From Purshia tridentata (Eukaryota; Streptophyta; Magnoliopsida; Rosales; Rosaceae), in contig QANT01001417.1 of the NCBI GenBank assembly GCA_003254885.1, positions 1-27,166 of the forward strand: a stretch of DNA of 27,166 nucleotides. The letters are read 5' to 3'. Both the position numbers and the translations under genes were made by a program. The notes below the pieces were generated by a model, which saw only the letters and a list, made by a program, of their open reading frames with translations, made no database searches and was not told the DNA's origin. The number at the start of each line of letters is the position of its first letter. Position 1 is the stretch's first letter. Positions 1-9,498 of the stretch are shown here, one piece after another.

Positions 1-54
1 TAATGAGATTAAGAGAATAATATATATTTAATCCCTTACTATTTCTGTCCTTCA

Positions 55-172
55 AACACGATTTGAGGGTTTGCCACCAAAAAAAAAAAAAAAAACACGG
101 TTTGAGGCCTTGTTTTTTTTTTTTTTTTTTTTTTTNTCAGTAAAGGCAATGTATTGATAAAGCCCAAATATA
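55..172 (-). repeat. poly(A)-tailed retroelement 3' end candidate with assembly N
   Basis: A run of about 24 T (with an N at 136) is followed on the plus strand by TCAGTAAAGGCAATG. Read on the minus strand this is unique sequence ending in a poly(A) tail, as expected for a LINE or other non-LTR retroelement 3' end. The sequence beyond the tail has CACGATTTGAGG near 58 and a near-copy CACGGTTTGAGG near 97, separated by an A-run. I see no reverse-transcriptase motif, so the LINE assignment is inference only. The homopolymer and N make local sequence unreliable. Confidence 0.3.
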
Positions 173-381
173 AGCATTCCAACCACAGCAGCACAACGGC
201 GAAAGCTAAAAAAGGAAAAAAAGAAAAAAAAAGTAAACCCAAATAAGCAAAGAACCCAAAAGTTACCAATATCTATTTTAAGAGATCCAAAACCCAGACA
301 TTCACTAAACATGATTTTGGATAACTTTGGGCCAGACATGAACTTCAGAAATGTCCCATGCATTTCAGCATCAGTATGCAA

Positions 382-1213
382 GTTGATGGGCCATATATAT
401 TATATTGATGTAATGTCTAAACCAATGGACCATCTTGATCCACATTATTAGACCCTCTACCACAATGAAAATATCTTCCAAACTCCATCAACAACACAGA
501 AACCCTATGTGACTCGTATCCACGGACATTGTGGGGGCAGTGCCTCTTATCTTAAGGTTTTGTGGACATATGGACTATACAGAGAGTTATTAAGCACTCC
601 ATGGGCCAAGGCTCACTATATTGTAGCCACTATTTCGTCCAATTCACTCCTCTCTGTCACTATAAATTTTTGAATGGCTTAGGTTATTTGGACCATCCTT
701 CGTTACAGAATTGATTATTCATGGGCCATTCGACACTAATTTGCCGAAATGTTTGTGTTATTTTAGCCGTCAATTACCGAACTCTTTTATATATTTGGGT
801 ATCATATTGCCGAATGAGTATAGTTTTTTATAAAAAAGGATAAAATAGAAAAAACTAAGCCAAAATATATTAGGGTGAACCTAAAAAATAAGGGTTGTCA
901 GAATAATTTGAACCAAAATTTGCCTTGTTTGAGATGTATTAGGATATGTCAAAGAGGATATCGGATGTAAATCAAGAAGGTCATGGGAAACATAGAAATT
1001 GTTTGGGACGATTCTATTTGGACCCCAAAAAATTACTGTATATCCTAGTCCTTTGAGTAATGAACATTTTAATATTTTTTCTTAATCAAACAATGGGCTA
1101 TTCAGACTTGAAACTTCGAATGTATTAACCACTAGAGTTACAAATCCTTATGAACATTTTAATACTTGAATAAAGCCTAGGTTCCCAAATTTGTTTACCA
1201 ACTTTGAATCTCA
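382..1213. other. AT-rich intergenic, no gene seen
   Basis: No ORF with recognisable protein motifs, no clear terminal repeats and no RNA gene were seen. Only AT-rich non-coding sequence is present up to the left target duplication of the next MITE. Confidence 0.6.
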
Positions 1214-1222
1214 ATTAAATAA

Positions 1223-1607
1223 GAGGAATGCTATCCACCTTTTCTTTCTACTTTCTCCATCCACCTTCTCATTTATTATTCATATTTTAAAATATATTTT
1301 CATGATCTGAACCGTTCATATTTTAGATCATTATTTGAAGATCAACTCTGCAAAAAATGAACTAAATCGGAAATCTTTTGATCATGTAATTATTATAAAT
1401 AAACTAAAGGTGAATGAAATTGTTATCAAAACCGTATGTTTATTTTATCACAATTACATAAACAAACGATTTCTGATTTGATTGATTTTTTGTAGAGATG
1501 ATCTTCATTGTTATATCTAACAAATGAACGGTTCCGATTATCAATTTACAATGTGAAATTAGAATAATAAAAGAGAAGGTGGATGGAAAAGGTGGATAGC
1601 ATTCCCC
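1223..1607. mobile_element. Mutator-like MITE with 9-bp target duplication
   Basis: This is a 385-bp foldback element. The left end GAGGAATGCTATCCACC is matched by the inverse of the right end GGTGGATAGCATTCCCC. The perfect 9-bp direct repeat ATTAAATAA flanks it at 1214-1222 and 1608-1616. Inverted similarity continues inside: GAACCGTTCAT near 1309 pairs with ATGAACGGTTC near 1525, so most of the element could fold into one long hairpin. A 9-bp duplication is the hallmark of the Mutator superfamily. There is no transposase, so it is non-autonomous. The family name is not known to me. Confidence 0.85.
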
Positions 1608-1616
1608 ATTAAATAA

Positions 1617-3220
1617 TGTGTCAATATATGTGTTAATAATTTTAGTTGCTGTAAATAATGAACCCAACATAAACCTAAATATAAATTAATGTAGCACTAT
1701 CATATCATTTGAAAAAAAAAATGACTTATCCTATCAATATAAGAAAAGAAAGCATAGATGGCAAATGGCACTAAATCAATAAAAGAACTTGATCAATATA
1801 TTCTTTTCTTTTTACTTATTAATATTATCTTAGAATAAAATATTCATTTGAATAAATATACTTTATTTGGGAGATCCAAGCACATTTTGAAGAAAATATT
1901 TGTGAGTCAACTTAAAGATCGAGAGGAACTGCATGTTCACCTGTAGAATCAACATCGAGAGAGATGCAGGTTGAGGGTTGAGCCATATCCCAACCCTGGA
2001 AGACAAATCTGTATGATTAGGTTCAGTGTTTTGGTGAATTTTCAACCCAAACCAAAACTAATTAATGTGATCGAGATGAATATGATCCAGTAGTAATGTG
2101 CAGGGGACAAGTCCATCACGTGTGCCTCTGTGTGGGGATATGCCTTGTCAAACCCAAAGGAAACATATGCTCGGTTGGAATCAAACATTTCACTTTTTAT
2201 ATATGTTAAGGGCTTTGAAGTGATCAACTAGTCTATACCAACATCACCCTATCAAAAATTATTTTAAAGGACAAGTGTATATGGTTAATTTGATATACAT
2301 TATTGGTTCACTTCCTACCAGCTTAAATTTTTGAAGTTCATTAGTTGTTTGACATGCTATTAGAACTATAGTTTCAGGGAGGCCCTGGTTTTAAAACATC
2401 CAACTTTCATCCTCTCATTTATTTCTATTTATTTCCTACAGTATGAGGCTGCAAAGCCTGCTTGTATATTGACAAATACAAGCTGGTGTTGTACATGAGG
2501 ATTGAGAACTTAATTTTATATTATCTTACGTGATAATTTACATGACATTCATACATTGAACATTAAAAAATAAAAGTAAAAACTAAAAAAAAAAAAAAAA
2601 AAAATTCCTGTAATCACACGCAAGATAATAAAAAAATTTTGTAAGTAAAGCATTATTATTCTTAAGACCCTCCTGTAATTGTCAAAGTACCTCTTAGATT
2701 TTCATGTTGTCTTCCAATGATGTCTTTCAATGAAGCATTATATGGCAGTAAATTGGGGCCATGGCCATGAGGACCTACCATAACTGGGGTTCTCTCCCCA
2801 TTACGTCCAGGTTGTCAGAAAATAGGATAATAGTTCCTCAAATTAACCATTAGAATTAAGGAACATAAATTGCTTCAAAGTTGCAAATCAGGTGACCTAA
2901 TAAATGTCCTATTAAAATTTATCCAGTACACCAGATGCACAGAAATTAGGTGGAATTCCACTTATGAGTGATGAACTCCACTTAAATTCTATTAGAGCTC
3001 AGCGTCTGAGAATTTCTCTAATTTTTAAAATTAGGTTCATAATCTCAGCTAGGTTGGATTGGGATTATATCGAGGATAGGATGTTACCTATAAAAAAATA
3101 AAAATTGGTTAGGCTAGAGCTATTTCAGCCCAATAGCTACATTCGTGCATGTCTATATACACTATTTATATGAAAGTTTAGGCATGGTTAATTATTGACA
3201 ATGTATTTAGGACTTTTGAG
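1617..3220. other. Intergenic, no convincing gene
   Basis: AT-rich sequence with an A-run near 2587-2604. Two adjacent minus-strand ORFs of about 60 codons (1863-2045 and 2042-2227) have somewhat less biased composition, with phrases such as GFDKAYPHTEAHVMDLSPA, but I recognise no family. They could be remnants of an old exon or chance ORFs. No terminal repeats were found. Confidence 0.45.
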
Positions 3221-3221
3221 T

Positions 3222-3264
3222 TTTTTTTTTTTTTTTTTTTNNNNTTTTTTTTTTTTTTTTTTTT
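3222..3264. repeat. poly-T tract with NNNN gap
   Basis: About 39 T interrupted by four N at 3241-3244. This is a homopolymer of unresolved length. It may be a retroelement poly(A) tail on the minus strand or an assembly gap, and it separates the sequence on its left from the LTR-like block on its right. Confidence 0.8.
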
Positions 3265-3456
3265 CCCCAAAGACCTACTTATAGATGACATTTATGATTA
3301 ATAAGATGAGCATGTTGTTGTGTTTTTGGCTCGCTTAAAGGGTTTGGGAGTCCATGGAAGTGTCCTTGGACGTTTGGATGAAGTTAGGAAGGATGGAAGA
3401 GGTTCGTGGTAGGTGGAACGACAAAGGAAGGCGAAAAAGCATAAGAGTGTCGCAGA

Positions 3457-3692
3457 GGACCGGTCCCAAGGCTTGAGGACCGGTCCTACACGGGCATTTT
3501 GGGGCGTTTCGGAGTTGGAGACTCTGGAGGACCGGTCCTAGGCTTGAGAGGACCGGTCCTCTGGGGTGGTTTTTGGGTTTCCCGTGTCGTAGCCTCTGTA
3601 GGACCGATCCTACCCCTTGGAGGACCGGTCCTACGCGTCCTGGAAGTAGCATGCTCTCTGTGGGACCGATCCCATGGCCATGGGATCGGTCC
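3457..3692. repeat. array of eight GGACCGGTCC-type palindromes in four pairs
   Basis: Ten-base dyads occur at 3457, 3477, 3529, 3550, 3601, 3622, 3663 and 3683. Five are the perfect palindrome GGACCGGTCC and three are one-base variants (GGACCGATCC twice, GGATCGGTCC once). Starts within a pair are 20-21 bp apart, about two helical turns. The first three pairs start exactly 72 bp apart and the fourth 62 bp later. The spacers of pairs 1 and 2 share AGGCTTGAG. The array lies about 90 bp upstream of the TATA box at 3782, in the U3 position of the LTR-like block. Confidence 0.9.
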
Positions 3693-3781
3693 TACACGTG
3701 GTCACTACGTTTTTTTTCTCCTAGTTTGTGAAGGATTTGTGCTTCCTAGTTCACCCTTGAATGTATTCTAAGGCCTATGAG

Positions 3782-3789
3782 TATAAATA
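3782..3789 (+). promoter_or_regulatory. TATA box of the LTR-like block
   Basis: TATAAATA lies within GAGTATAAATAGG, with GA-rich leader-like sequence about 30-100 bp downstream. It is the expected core promoter element of the LTR. Activity is inferred from sequence only. Confidence 0.6.
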
Positions 3790-4034
3790 GGTTCTTTAGA
3801 CTCAGAAAACCCTAATACCAACATTAGGAAAGTTAGCCAGAAGTGTGAGAGATAGATTAAGACCTATTGTGAGAGAGAATTAGTGTGATCATTGTAATTC
3901 CTTCTCAGAGTTAGTGAAATCTATTGGGTGCTCGCCGTGAACGTAGGCAATTGCCGAACCACGTTAAATTTGGTGTTCTTGTTCCTTTATATTTGCTATT
4001 TACTTTCTTTGCAAGTTTCATCAAATTCGTCTTG

Positions 4035-4172
4035 AACAAGATCCGTAGAGGGAAAGGGTTGAATTGCTTAGAGTGATTTAATCTCATCACATGTGTTGTT
4101 GAATTATATATTGTAACCTAACCATAACAAGATCCGTAGAGGGAAAGGGTTGAATTGCTTATAGTGATTTAA
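4035..4172 (+). repeat. 47-bp direct repeat pair, 91-bp period
   Basis: AACAAGATCCGTAGAGGG and the following bases through GTGATTTAA are present at 4035-4081 and again at 4126-4172 with one mismatch (G/T). The pair lies exactly where the plus-strand LTR-like block meets the minus-strand copia remnant, so it may mark a junction or a small tandem duplication. Confidence 0.85.
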
Positions 4173-4245
4173 CTACGCCAATCATACTTGATTCTTGTCA
4201 ATCATACTACGCCAAATAGGATGGAAATAGTTGACTTTTATAACA
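4173..4245 (-). mobile_element. start of copia 3' LTR (fragment)
   Basis: On the minus strand a purine-rich tract (TTGAGGAAGAG, the polypurine tract position) is followed at 4245 by TGTTATAAAAGTC, a typical LTR start just after the copia coding remnant. Only about 70 bp can be followed before the sequence runs into the 91-bp-period repeat. The LTR is therefore truncated or interrupted. Confidence 0.5.
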
Positions 4246-5145
4246 CTCTTCCTCAAGTTGGTGAGTGAATGTTGTGAACAGCCAACTTGCTCAATAGGGA
4301 CCGAAAAGTTTCCTACCCTAGAGCCTTTGTGAACATGTCGGCTGTTGCCTTGAGGACGTAACAACTTGTGATTATAGAACCCTCTTGGATTTTGTCTCTA
4401 ACAAAATGACAATCTATCTCTATATGTCGAGTTCTTTCACGTAAGACAAGATTAGTTGCAATATGAAGAGCAGCCTGATTATCACAGTATAGCACTGCTG
4501 GGCCTATATTTTCTATATGTAAATCACATAAAAGACTTTGTGGCCAAGAGAACTTGCAACATGCCATACGCATGAAGCGATATTCCGCTTCCACTGAGGA
4601 TAATGAGACCGTTCTTTGCTTTTACTTTTCCAAAAAGTTAATGAATCTCCTGGAAAAACACATTAACCCGAAGTAGATCGCCTAGTTGTGGGACACCCAG
4701 CCCAGTCAGAATCACAATAAGCCTTCAGTTTTAATGAGCTCTGTTATGAAAAAAGTATGCCTTGCCAAGGCGTGCTTTTCAAATATTGAAGAACACGCAA
4801 GGCTGCATCTTAGTGAGTCTTGCAAGGTTGTTGCATAAAACTGCTTTAAATATGCACTGAATAAGTAATATCGGGCTAGGTAATAGTGAGGTATATCAAG
4901 CGCCTCACTAGCCGTCGACATTTTGATGGATTAGGAATCAAGTCACCTTCATCAAGAAGTAGTTTCAAGTTCTGCTCCATAGGAAAATCTATAGGTCTCG
5001 CTCCCAACACGCCTACATCATTGACTATATTCAACAAGTATTTTCGTTGGGAAATAAAAATGCCCTTTTTGGAGTGTGCTACTTCTTTACCCAAAAAATA
5101 CTTGAGATTCCCAAGATCCTTAATTTGAAAGCATGTATCTAAAAA
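4245..5145 (-). pseudogene. Ty1/copia Pol remnant: reverse transcriptase C-terminus to RNase H
   Basis: On the minus strand, high to low coordinate, several frames together give a familiar copia order. First comes the RT tail: CFQIKDLGNLKYFLGKEVAH near 5138-5075, then KKGIFISQRKYLL and the FPMEQNLKL motif, ending RLIYLTIT followed by a stop at 4876. Next, CDSDWAGCPTTRRSTSG is readable near 4725-4675 in another frame. Then RNase H: EAEYRFM, LYCDNQAALHIATN and RHIEIDCHFVRDKIQEGSI, ending ADMFTKALG near 4313. The catalytic-type D of CDSDW and of YCDNQ is visible. At least one stop and several frameshifts separate these blocks, and gag, protease and integrase are missing. It cannot encode a working polyprotein and is an old element copy. 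Confidence 0.9.
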
Positions 5146-6055
5146 TATATAAAATAATGGTCAGATTAAGTTATAGTAAGGGTGAAGGTATAATTGTAAA
5201 AACAAAAACAAGAGAACAATATGTATTATTTAATTAAGTATAAATTAATTAAGACCATTAAATTTGGGTTGTATAAGATGGTCTTTCAATAAATATGATA
5301 TTAATTTCATATTAAAAATAGATAGTGATATGTACGATCACAAAAATAACAAAAGAATGATGTGTATTATTTAATTTTGCCATATAAGATTATGACACAA
5401 GTATTTTCACAAGAACACCAAACATGTGTGCATAAAACCCAAATTTCGGATCCACTCGTCTTAAAATAACACCAAACCCCTTATCCATAAAACCCAGATG
5501 CACTCCTTTTATAATTCGGATCTGCTATCTGCAATTGATCAAACCAATTCGATAAATGGGTTTGCTTTTTGGCTATATTGGGCTCTCTTATCTAAGCCCG
5601 AGCCCGGCCCGGCCCATTGCCGACCCCTAGGGTTTAGCAAACCAATTCGATAAATGGGTTTGCTTTTTGGCTTTTGGATTTAAATTGGTTGGATAAAGCA
5701 ATCCATATATCCAACCAGTGACACTGACAAATGGGTTTCCTATTGGGTCTGGATTGGGAACAGAAAGATGAAAAGGCAACAATCTTGGGGTAGAGAGAAA
5801 GTTGGGGTGGAAGAAAGGCAAAATGACAAATTTTTGTTGTTGACAAAGAATTAAATTTTGAATCTTGAGAAAATTTGGAAGGTTCAAATATATGGAAATT
5901 TTGAAAGACTTTTGATTTTTTAAAAATTTAAACTAAAAAAAGGGCAACTTTTAACAAAATTTTGATAATTTTAATTCGATAATATTTCGAGACCTCAAAA
6001 CAATAGAAATTTCAAGAAAAGGTTTGAAACTTAATTCCTTGGTCTTTGATAAGAA
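5146..6055. other. Intergenic, repeats only
   Basis: AT-rich sequence without a recognisable gene. It holds the 34-bp direct repeat described at 5541-5672 and a GC-rich CCCGGCCCGGCCC tract. Two overlapping minus-strand ORFs at 5627-5887 show no known motif. Confidence 0.55.
5541..5672 (+). repeat. 34-bp direct repeat around a GC-rich element end
   Basis: AAACCAATTCGATAAATGGG and the next 14 bases are identical at 5541-5574 and 5639-5672 (98-bp period). Between the copies lies AGCCCGAGCCCGGCCCGGCCC followed by CCGACCCCTA. Read on the minus strand, TAGGGGTCGGCAATGGGCC resembles the ends of common plant hAT-like non-autonomous elements. The structure could be a transposon footprint or a target-region duplication; no transposase is present. 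Confidence 0.6.
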
Positions 6056-6064
6056 TATTTAATA

Positions 6065-6464
6065 GGCTTATTCATGGATTTGCAACCTAAAAATTTTTTT
6101 TTTTTCAATTTGCACTTTGAAATTTAAATTGTCGTACTTTATCCCTTTAACTTTACAAATGACTCATAATAGTCAGGTTTTATCTAACTTCATCTATTAG
6201 TTCATTTTTTTCTCAACTTTTACCCGAATTTTGATCTATCAAATCTTCACCAAAATTAACAATTTTATACTCATTTTAAAGTTATACATCTCCTCTTTAC
6301 AATCATATAAAAATCACTCAAAATGGAGTTTTATAACTCTAGATAATGAATGAGTTGAGGGTGTAAATGAGAATGTCAAGTTTCGAGGGCAAACTGGAGG
6401 ATTTAACTTTCAGAGGGCAAAGAAAAAAAAGGTATGTTTAATTGAACAAATCCACAAATAAGCC
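6065..6464. mobile_element. Mutator-like MITE, copy 1 of a two-copy family
   Basis: A 400-bp element. The left end GGCTTATTCATGGATTTG is matched by the inverse of the right end CAAATCCACAAATAAGCC. The perfect 9-bp target duplication TATTTAATA is at 6056-6064 and 6465-6473. A second, more diverged copy lies at 15341-15755, sharing blocks such as TTTTATACTCATTTT and ATATAAAAATCACTCAAAATG. It is non-coding. The 9-bp duplication points to the Mutator superfamily. Confidence 0.85.
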
Positions 6465-6967
6465 TATTTAATATTAAGAGCATTATGGACATTTCACATG
6501 AATATTAAGGGCATAATGAATCTTTCACACGAATATTAAGAACATTATAAACATTTCACACAAAAAAGAGTTATTAAAATAATTTTTTGGGCTACGGAGT
6601 AAAAAACTTAACATTGACTAAGAGGGATTATTTAATAAAATTACCCTATACTTTTCTTCAATATCAACATTGCGTGCATTATTTCTTCCAAATAAAAATG
6701 CGTATTCATGTCAACCAAACTATGAGAATCTTCACATAATATTATTACAAGTTTACAACTACTAAAGTGAGACATTGAATCCAATATTAATACATTCAAA
6801 TACACACAAACAATATTAAATGCGGCTAACAAACAAAGTCTTGGCCATTATTCGATTCAAAAGATTCAAATAAGACTATCGAAAGCAATCTTTTAAGCTT
6901 CACACACAAAGAACGGTCCAATTTCTTCTCGGATAAACTGGATATAATCTCCCATACTTCTCCAAGT

Positions 6968-7184
6968 CTGCAAATTATATATAAGACAAAAGCAATACAG
7001 TAAATAATAAAATCCAGTGCAAATATTATGTGGCTCACGAAATCAGCTTGTCGATATTTTCCTTTTTGTCCATGGACAAAATATATATGACTTGTAGACA
7101 ATAAGAAGAATATCTTACATATAAAGATTTGAATTTTGAATGATTAAGTTTAGGAAAGTTTCAATGCAAGGTTAAAAAACTTAC
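6968..7184 (-). other. possible 3'UTR intron of the RPM1-like relic
   Basis: On the minus strand, 19 bases past the stop codon at 7203, a consensus-like donor (AAGG|GTAAGT, GT at 7184-7183) is followed by a pyrimidine/AT-rich stretch ending TTTGCAG|A (AG at 6969-6968). The 217-bp interval would be an intron within the 3' untranslated region. This is inferred from splice consensus alone; transcript data would be needed to confirm it. Confidence 0.3.
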
Positions 7185-7202
7185 CCTTCGGGGTGAAGAA
7201 GA

Positions 7203-8143
7203 TTAGGACAAGCTTTCATAAAAGTTGCCCGATGTTGTGCTGTAGTAAATTGCAGGGATGTGTTGTACCTTACGGCGATCCACACCTCCTTCTTGTATGG
7301 ACTCTATAAGCTGCATTGGAACAGACTCCAATTGCAATGTTTCCAGATTGGCAAGGTATTGAACACCCAGTGGCAATGTCTTTAATTCCATGCAGCTACC
7401 AATGCTTAAAGTCTTGAGATTCGGCATCACCCCTTTGTTTATAGTTACCGTATCCAATCCAGGCATATTATACAGCTCCAACTCCTTAAGCTTAACAAAG
7501 CCTCTACTGAAACACAACTCTTTACCAACATAGGCATTAAAAAGTCTTAGGAATCCGAGAACAGGAAGTGCTTCAATGTGAGTAAGTAAATCTTCTTCAA
7601 GTCTAGACCAATGTAGACACAAAGATGTGACGCATTGGAGTGAACAAAACCAACGTGGTACCCTTTCCAGCTTGCCAGACAAAAGAAGCTTTCGAAGGTG
7701 GGGAGATGGTGTAGATAGTGCGTTCTCTGGAAGAAATTCCTCTTCATCACTTGCTATTAAATACAGCCTTTGAAGGATGCTCATCTTTTCAATTGAGGCA
7801 CATAGATCCTTCTCGTCTTTTCCTTTTACATTCGAAATGGCAATGGTAACAAGTTGGGACATGTTGTCCAAAAGGCTAATAATGTTTCCTTCAGATTCAA
7901 CTAATGTCAAAGCTTGCAATTTCTTCAACTTAAAAATATATAATGGCACTCTTGTCCCATTGACATATCTGAAGCCATTGAAATCACCAGTGAAACGGTA
8001 CATAATTAGATGGCGCAGGTTTAGTAACTTTGAAATTTTTGTTGGAAGTGCCTCTATCTGTGTGTCAACGATGTCTAAAGTTTAAAGGTTGTGGAGCCTC
8101 CCTATGGATTTTGGAAGCTCCTTAACTTGAGTTCCTCTTACAT
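7203..8143 (-). pseudogene. RPM1-like CNL resistance gene, C-terminal LRR fragment
   Basis: Minus-strand translation gives the end of an RPM1-type NLR. From about 8143 it reads YVRGTQVKELPKSIGRLHNL, then a TAA stop (8082-8084) where relatives have Gln before TLDIVDTQIEALP. An open frame then runs to the stop at 7203. Motifs typical of RPM1 LRRs follow: KLKKLQALTLVE, LCASIEKMSILQRLYL, LRKLLLSGKLERVPRW, and near the C-terminus LETLQLESVP and KVQHIPAIYYS. In intact relatives the LRR senses or transmits recognition of pathogen-modified host proteins at the plasma membrane, and full length is roughly 900-950 residues. Only about 310 codons remain. CC and NB-ARC are absent: upstream of 8143 similarity ends abruptly in AT-rich DNA. 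The single stop would be the only lesion within the remnant, so the decay looks fairly recent. Confidence 0.85.
8082..8084 (-). other. premature stop in RPM1-like fragment
   Basis: TAA interrupts RLHNL-TLDIVD. RPM1 relatives have a Gln codon here (HNLQTLDI), so a one-base C-to-T change of CAA is the simplest explanation. Confidence 0.8.
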
Positions 8144-8963
8144 ATGATCATTTTCTATGAAAATTCAAATGGAATGGCAACATTGATATATAGTGATAAA
8201 TATGGAGGATGACATTAAGTAAAAATGCACTTTAAGAACTAAATTTTTGTCAAAATTTACAGACCATTTGTTATTAAAAGCCTATTTAAAAAATAACCTA
8301 TCTCCACACCTACAGCTATGCAACTATGTATTTATTGTAAGTGTTATTTGCACTCCCGAAACTAGTGATATTTTATTTAACAATGTTAGAGAGGTTTCAA
8401 GTGTTCTTTGTTATAAAAAACGAAAAAAACAAAAAAACCAAATTCCCCTCATCTCACTTTTTATTAAAAAAAGAAGAAGTTCAAATACGCCTCTTTTAAA
8501 TAAAAAATAAAAAATATCTTATTTTTATTAGCCCTGACCCTGACCCGGCCCGGTTCTTTGGGTGTGTAATTGGGTTTGGTTCTTCTACTGAATTAAAAGA
8601 AAAACATCTTGTTACAAGTCTTGCCCAGCCCACTCGTGCGACTCAGTCACTCACGTTCTCTTCAGCCTTTGCTCCAGTCTCTCGTCTATTTCGCTCTGCC
8701 TCACTGGAGTCACTGCCTCTGTCTCTGCGAGTCTACAACAATAATAAAATATTGATGCTATATAGTGGCTAGTGCACGAAGCTGGTGTAGGAGAATGGCT
8801 GAGGGATGCTCAATATATGGTGGTTTCATTGGGGGTAAAAAAGGAAACTCAACTCTTAAGTGGTTGTCTTCAATCAAAGACTTGCAACATTTTGTTTTCC
8901 CATAAAGGGTTTATTATTACACGATGAACTCTGAAGTTTTTCGTGTTTTTATATACCCTGATA
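8144..8963. other. AT-rich intergenic, no gene seen
   Basis: No coding similarity was found. A short GC-rich patch (GACCCTGACCCGGCCCGG, near 8533) looks like the end of an hAT-like non-autonomous element, but no partner end was found. Confidence 0.5.
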
Positions 8964-9057
8964 TTTTAAAAATTACAGCAAGATCCTCTTTAAGGTTTCA
9001 AAAATTACAGTGAGACCCCACTTAAGGTTTCAAAAATTACAACAAGACCCCCTAAAG
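8964..9057 (+). repeat. 32-bp tandem repeat, three units
   Basis: Units start at 8964, 8996 and 9028. They share the form TTT(T/C)AAAAATTACA followed by A/G-rich AGA(T/C)CC(T/C) and AAG(G). The third unit is slightly shortened. It is non-coding. Confidence 0.85.
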
Positions 9058-9120
9058 TTTTAAATCGTTTACACATAATCCGTTCAAAAATTGATGACAT
9101 CATCATAAAAACATTTTAAA

Positions 9121-9454
9121 TGTTAGACCCCGTATATTTTCAAGTTTTATTTTGAAAAGTATTTTAAAGTATTTTGAGAATTTATTTGAGAAATAAAAGT
9201 TTTGGGTTAATTTTATAAATTTTCATTTTAAATTAGTTTGACCAAAAGTTTGACTTTCTTATATGGGATTTTGGTTTCGATTTTAGTCTTGCTGGAAAGT
9301 TCTTGACCTCACAAGAGCTTAGACGAAAACATAACGTAATTTGGAGCTATGGTTCGTGTTTTACGACAATTGAAGTTGAGATCAATTTTGTAAATTTGCA
9401 TTTTATGAATTTTTAAAACCAAAATTAGATTTTCTTTTATAAAAAAAAAACCCC

Positions 9455-9498
<44 letters not shown>

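Larger units (their letters stand above)
3313..4037 (+). mobile_element. LTR-like retrotransposon block (U3-R-U5), boundaries unresolved
   Basis: The order of parts matches a plant LTR. A GC-richer 5' part carries a palindrome array (3457-3692), then a TATA box (TATAAATA, 3782-3789), then a transcribed-leader-like stretch rich in GAGAGA, then the phrase GGGTGCTCGCCGTGAACGTA and ACCACGTTAAATTTGGTG near 3926-3974. That phrase closely resembles the R/U5 of many copia LTRs as I remember them. The plus orientation is opposite to the copia coding remnant at 4245-5145, so this is probably a separate insertion. I could not fix the TG...CA ends or a target duplication: candidates are TGTTG at 3313 and AACA at 4037 or 4128. 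Confidence 0.6.

Noticed and set aside
39-381. Two minus-strand ORFs crossing the poly-T/N tract
   Set aside because: They translate through a homopolymer and an N (lysine run) and show no domain that I can support.
2042-2227. Minus-strand ORF with GFDKAYPHTEAHVMDLSPA
   Set aside because: Looks somewhat protein-like but I cannot place it in a family and it is short; kept only as a note in the intergenic entry.
6826-7101. 91-codon minus-strand ORF downstream of the RPM1-like relic as an extra exon
   Set aside because: The upstream frame already ends in the normal C-terminus at 7203; the spliced segment would be 3'UTR, and the ORF has no family match.
7777-8085. 102-codon plus-strand ORF
   Set aside because: Shadow of the minus-strand RPM1-like LRR frame.
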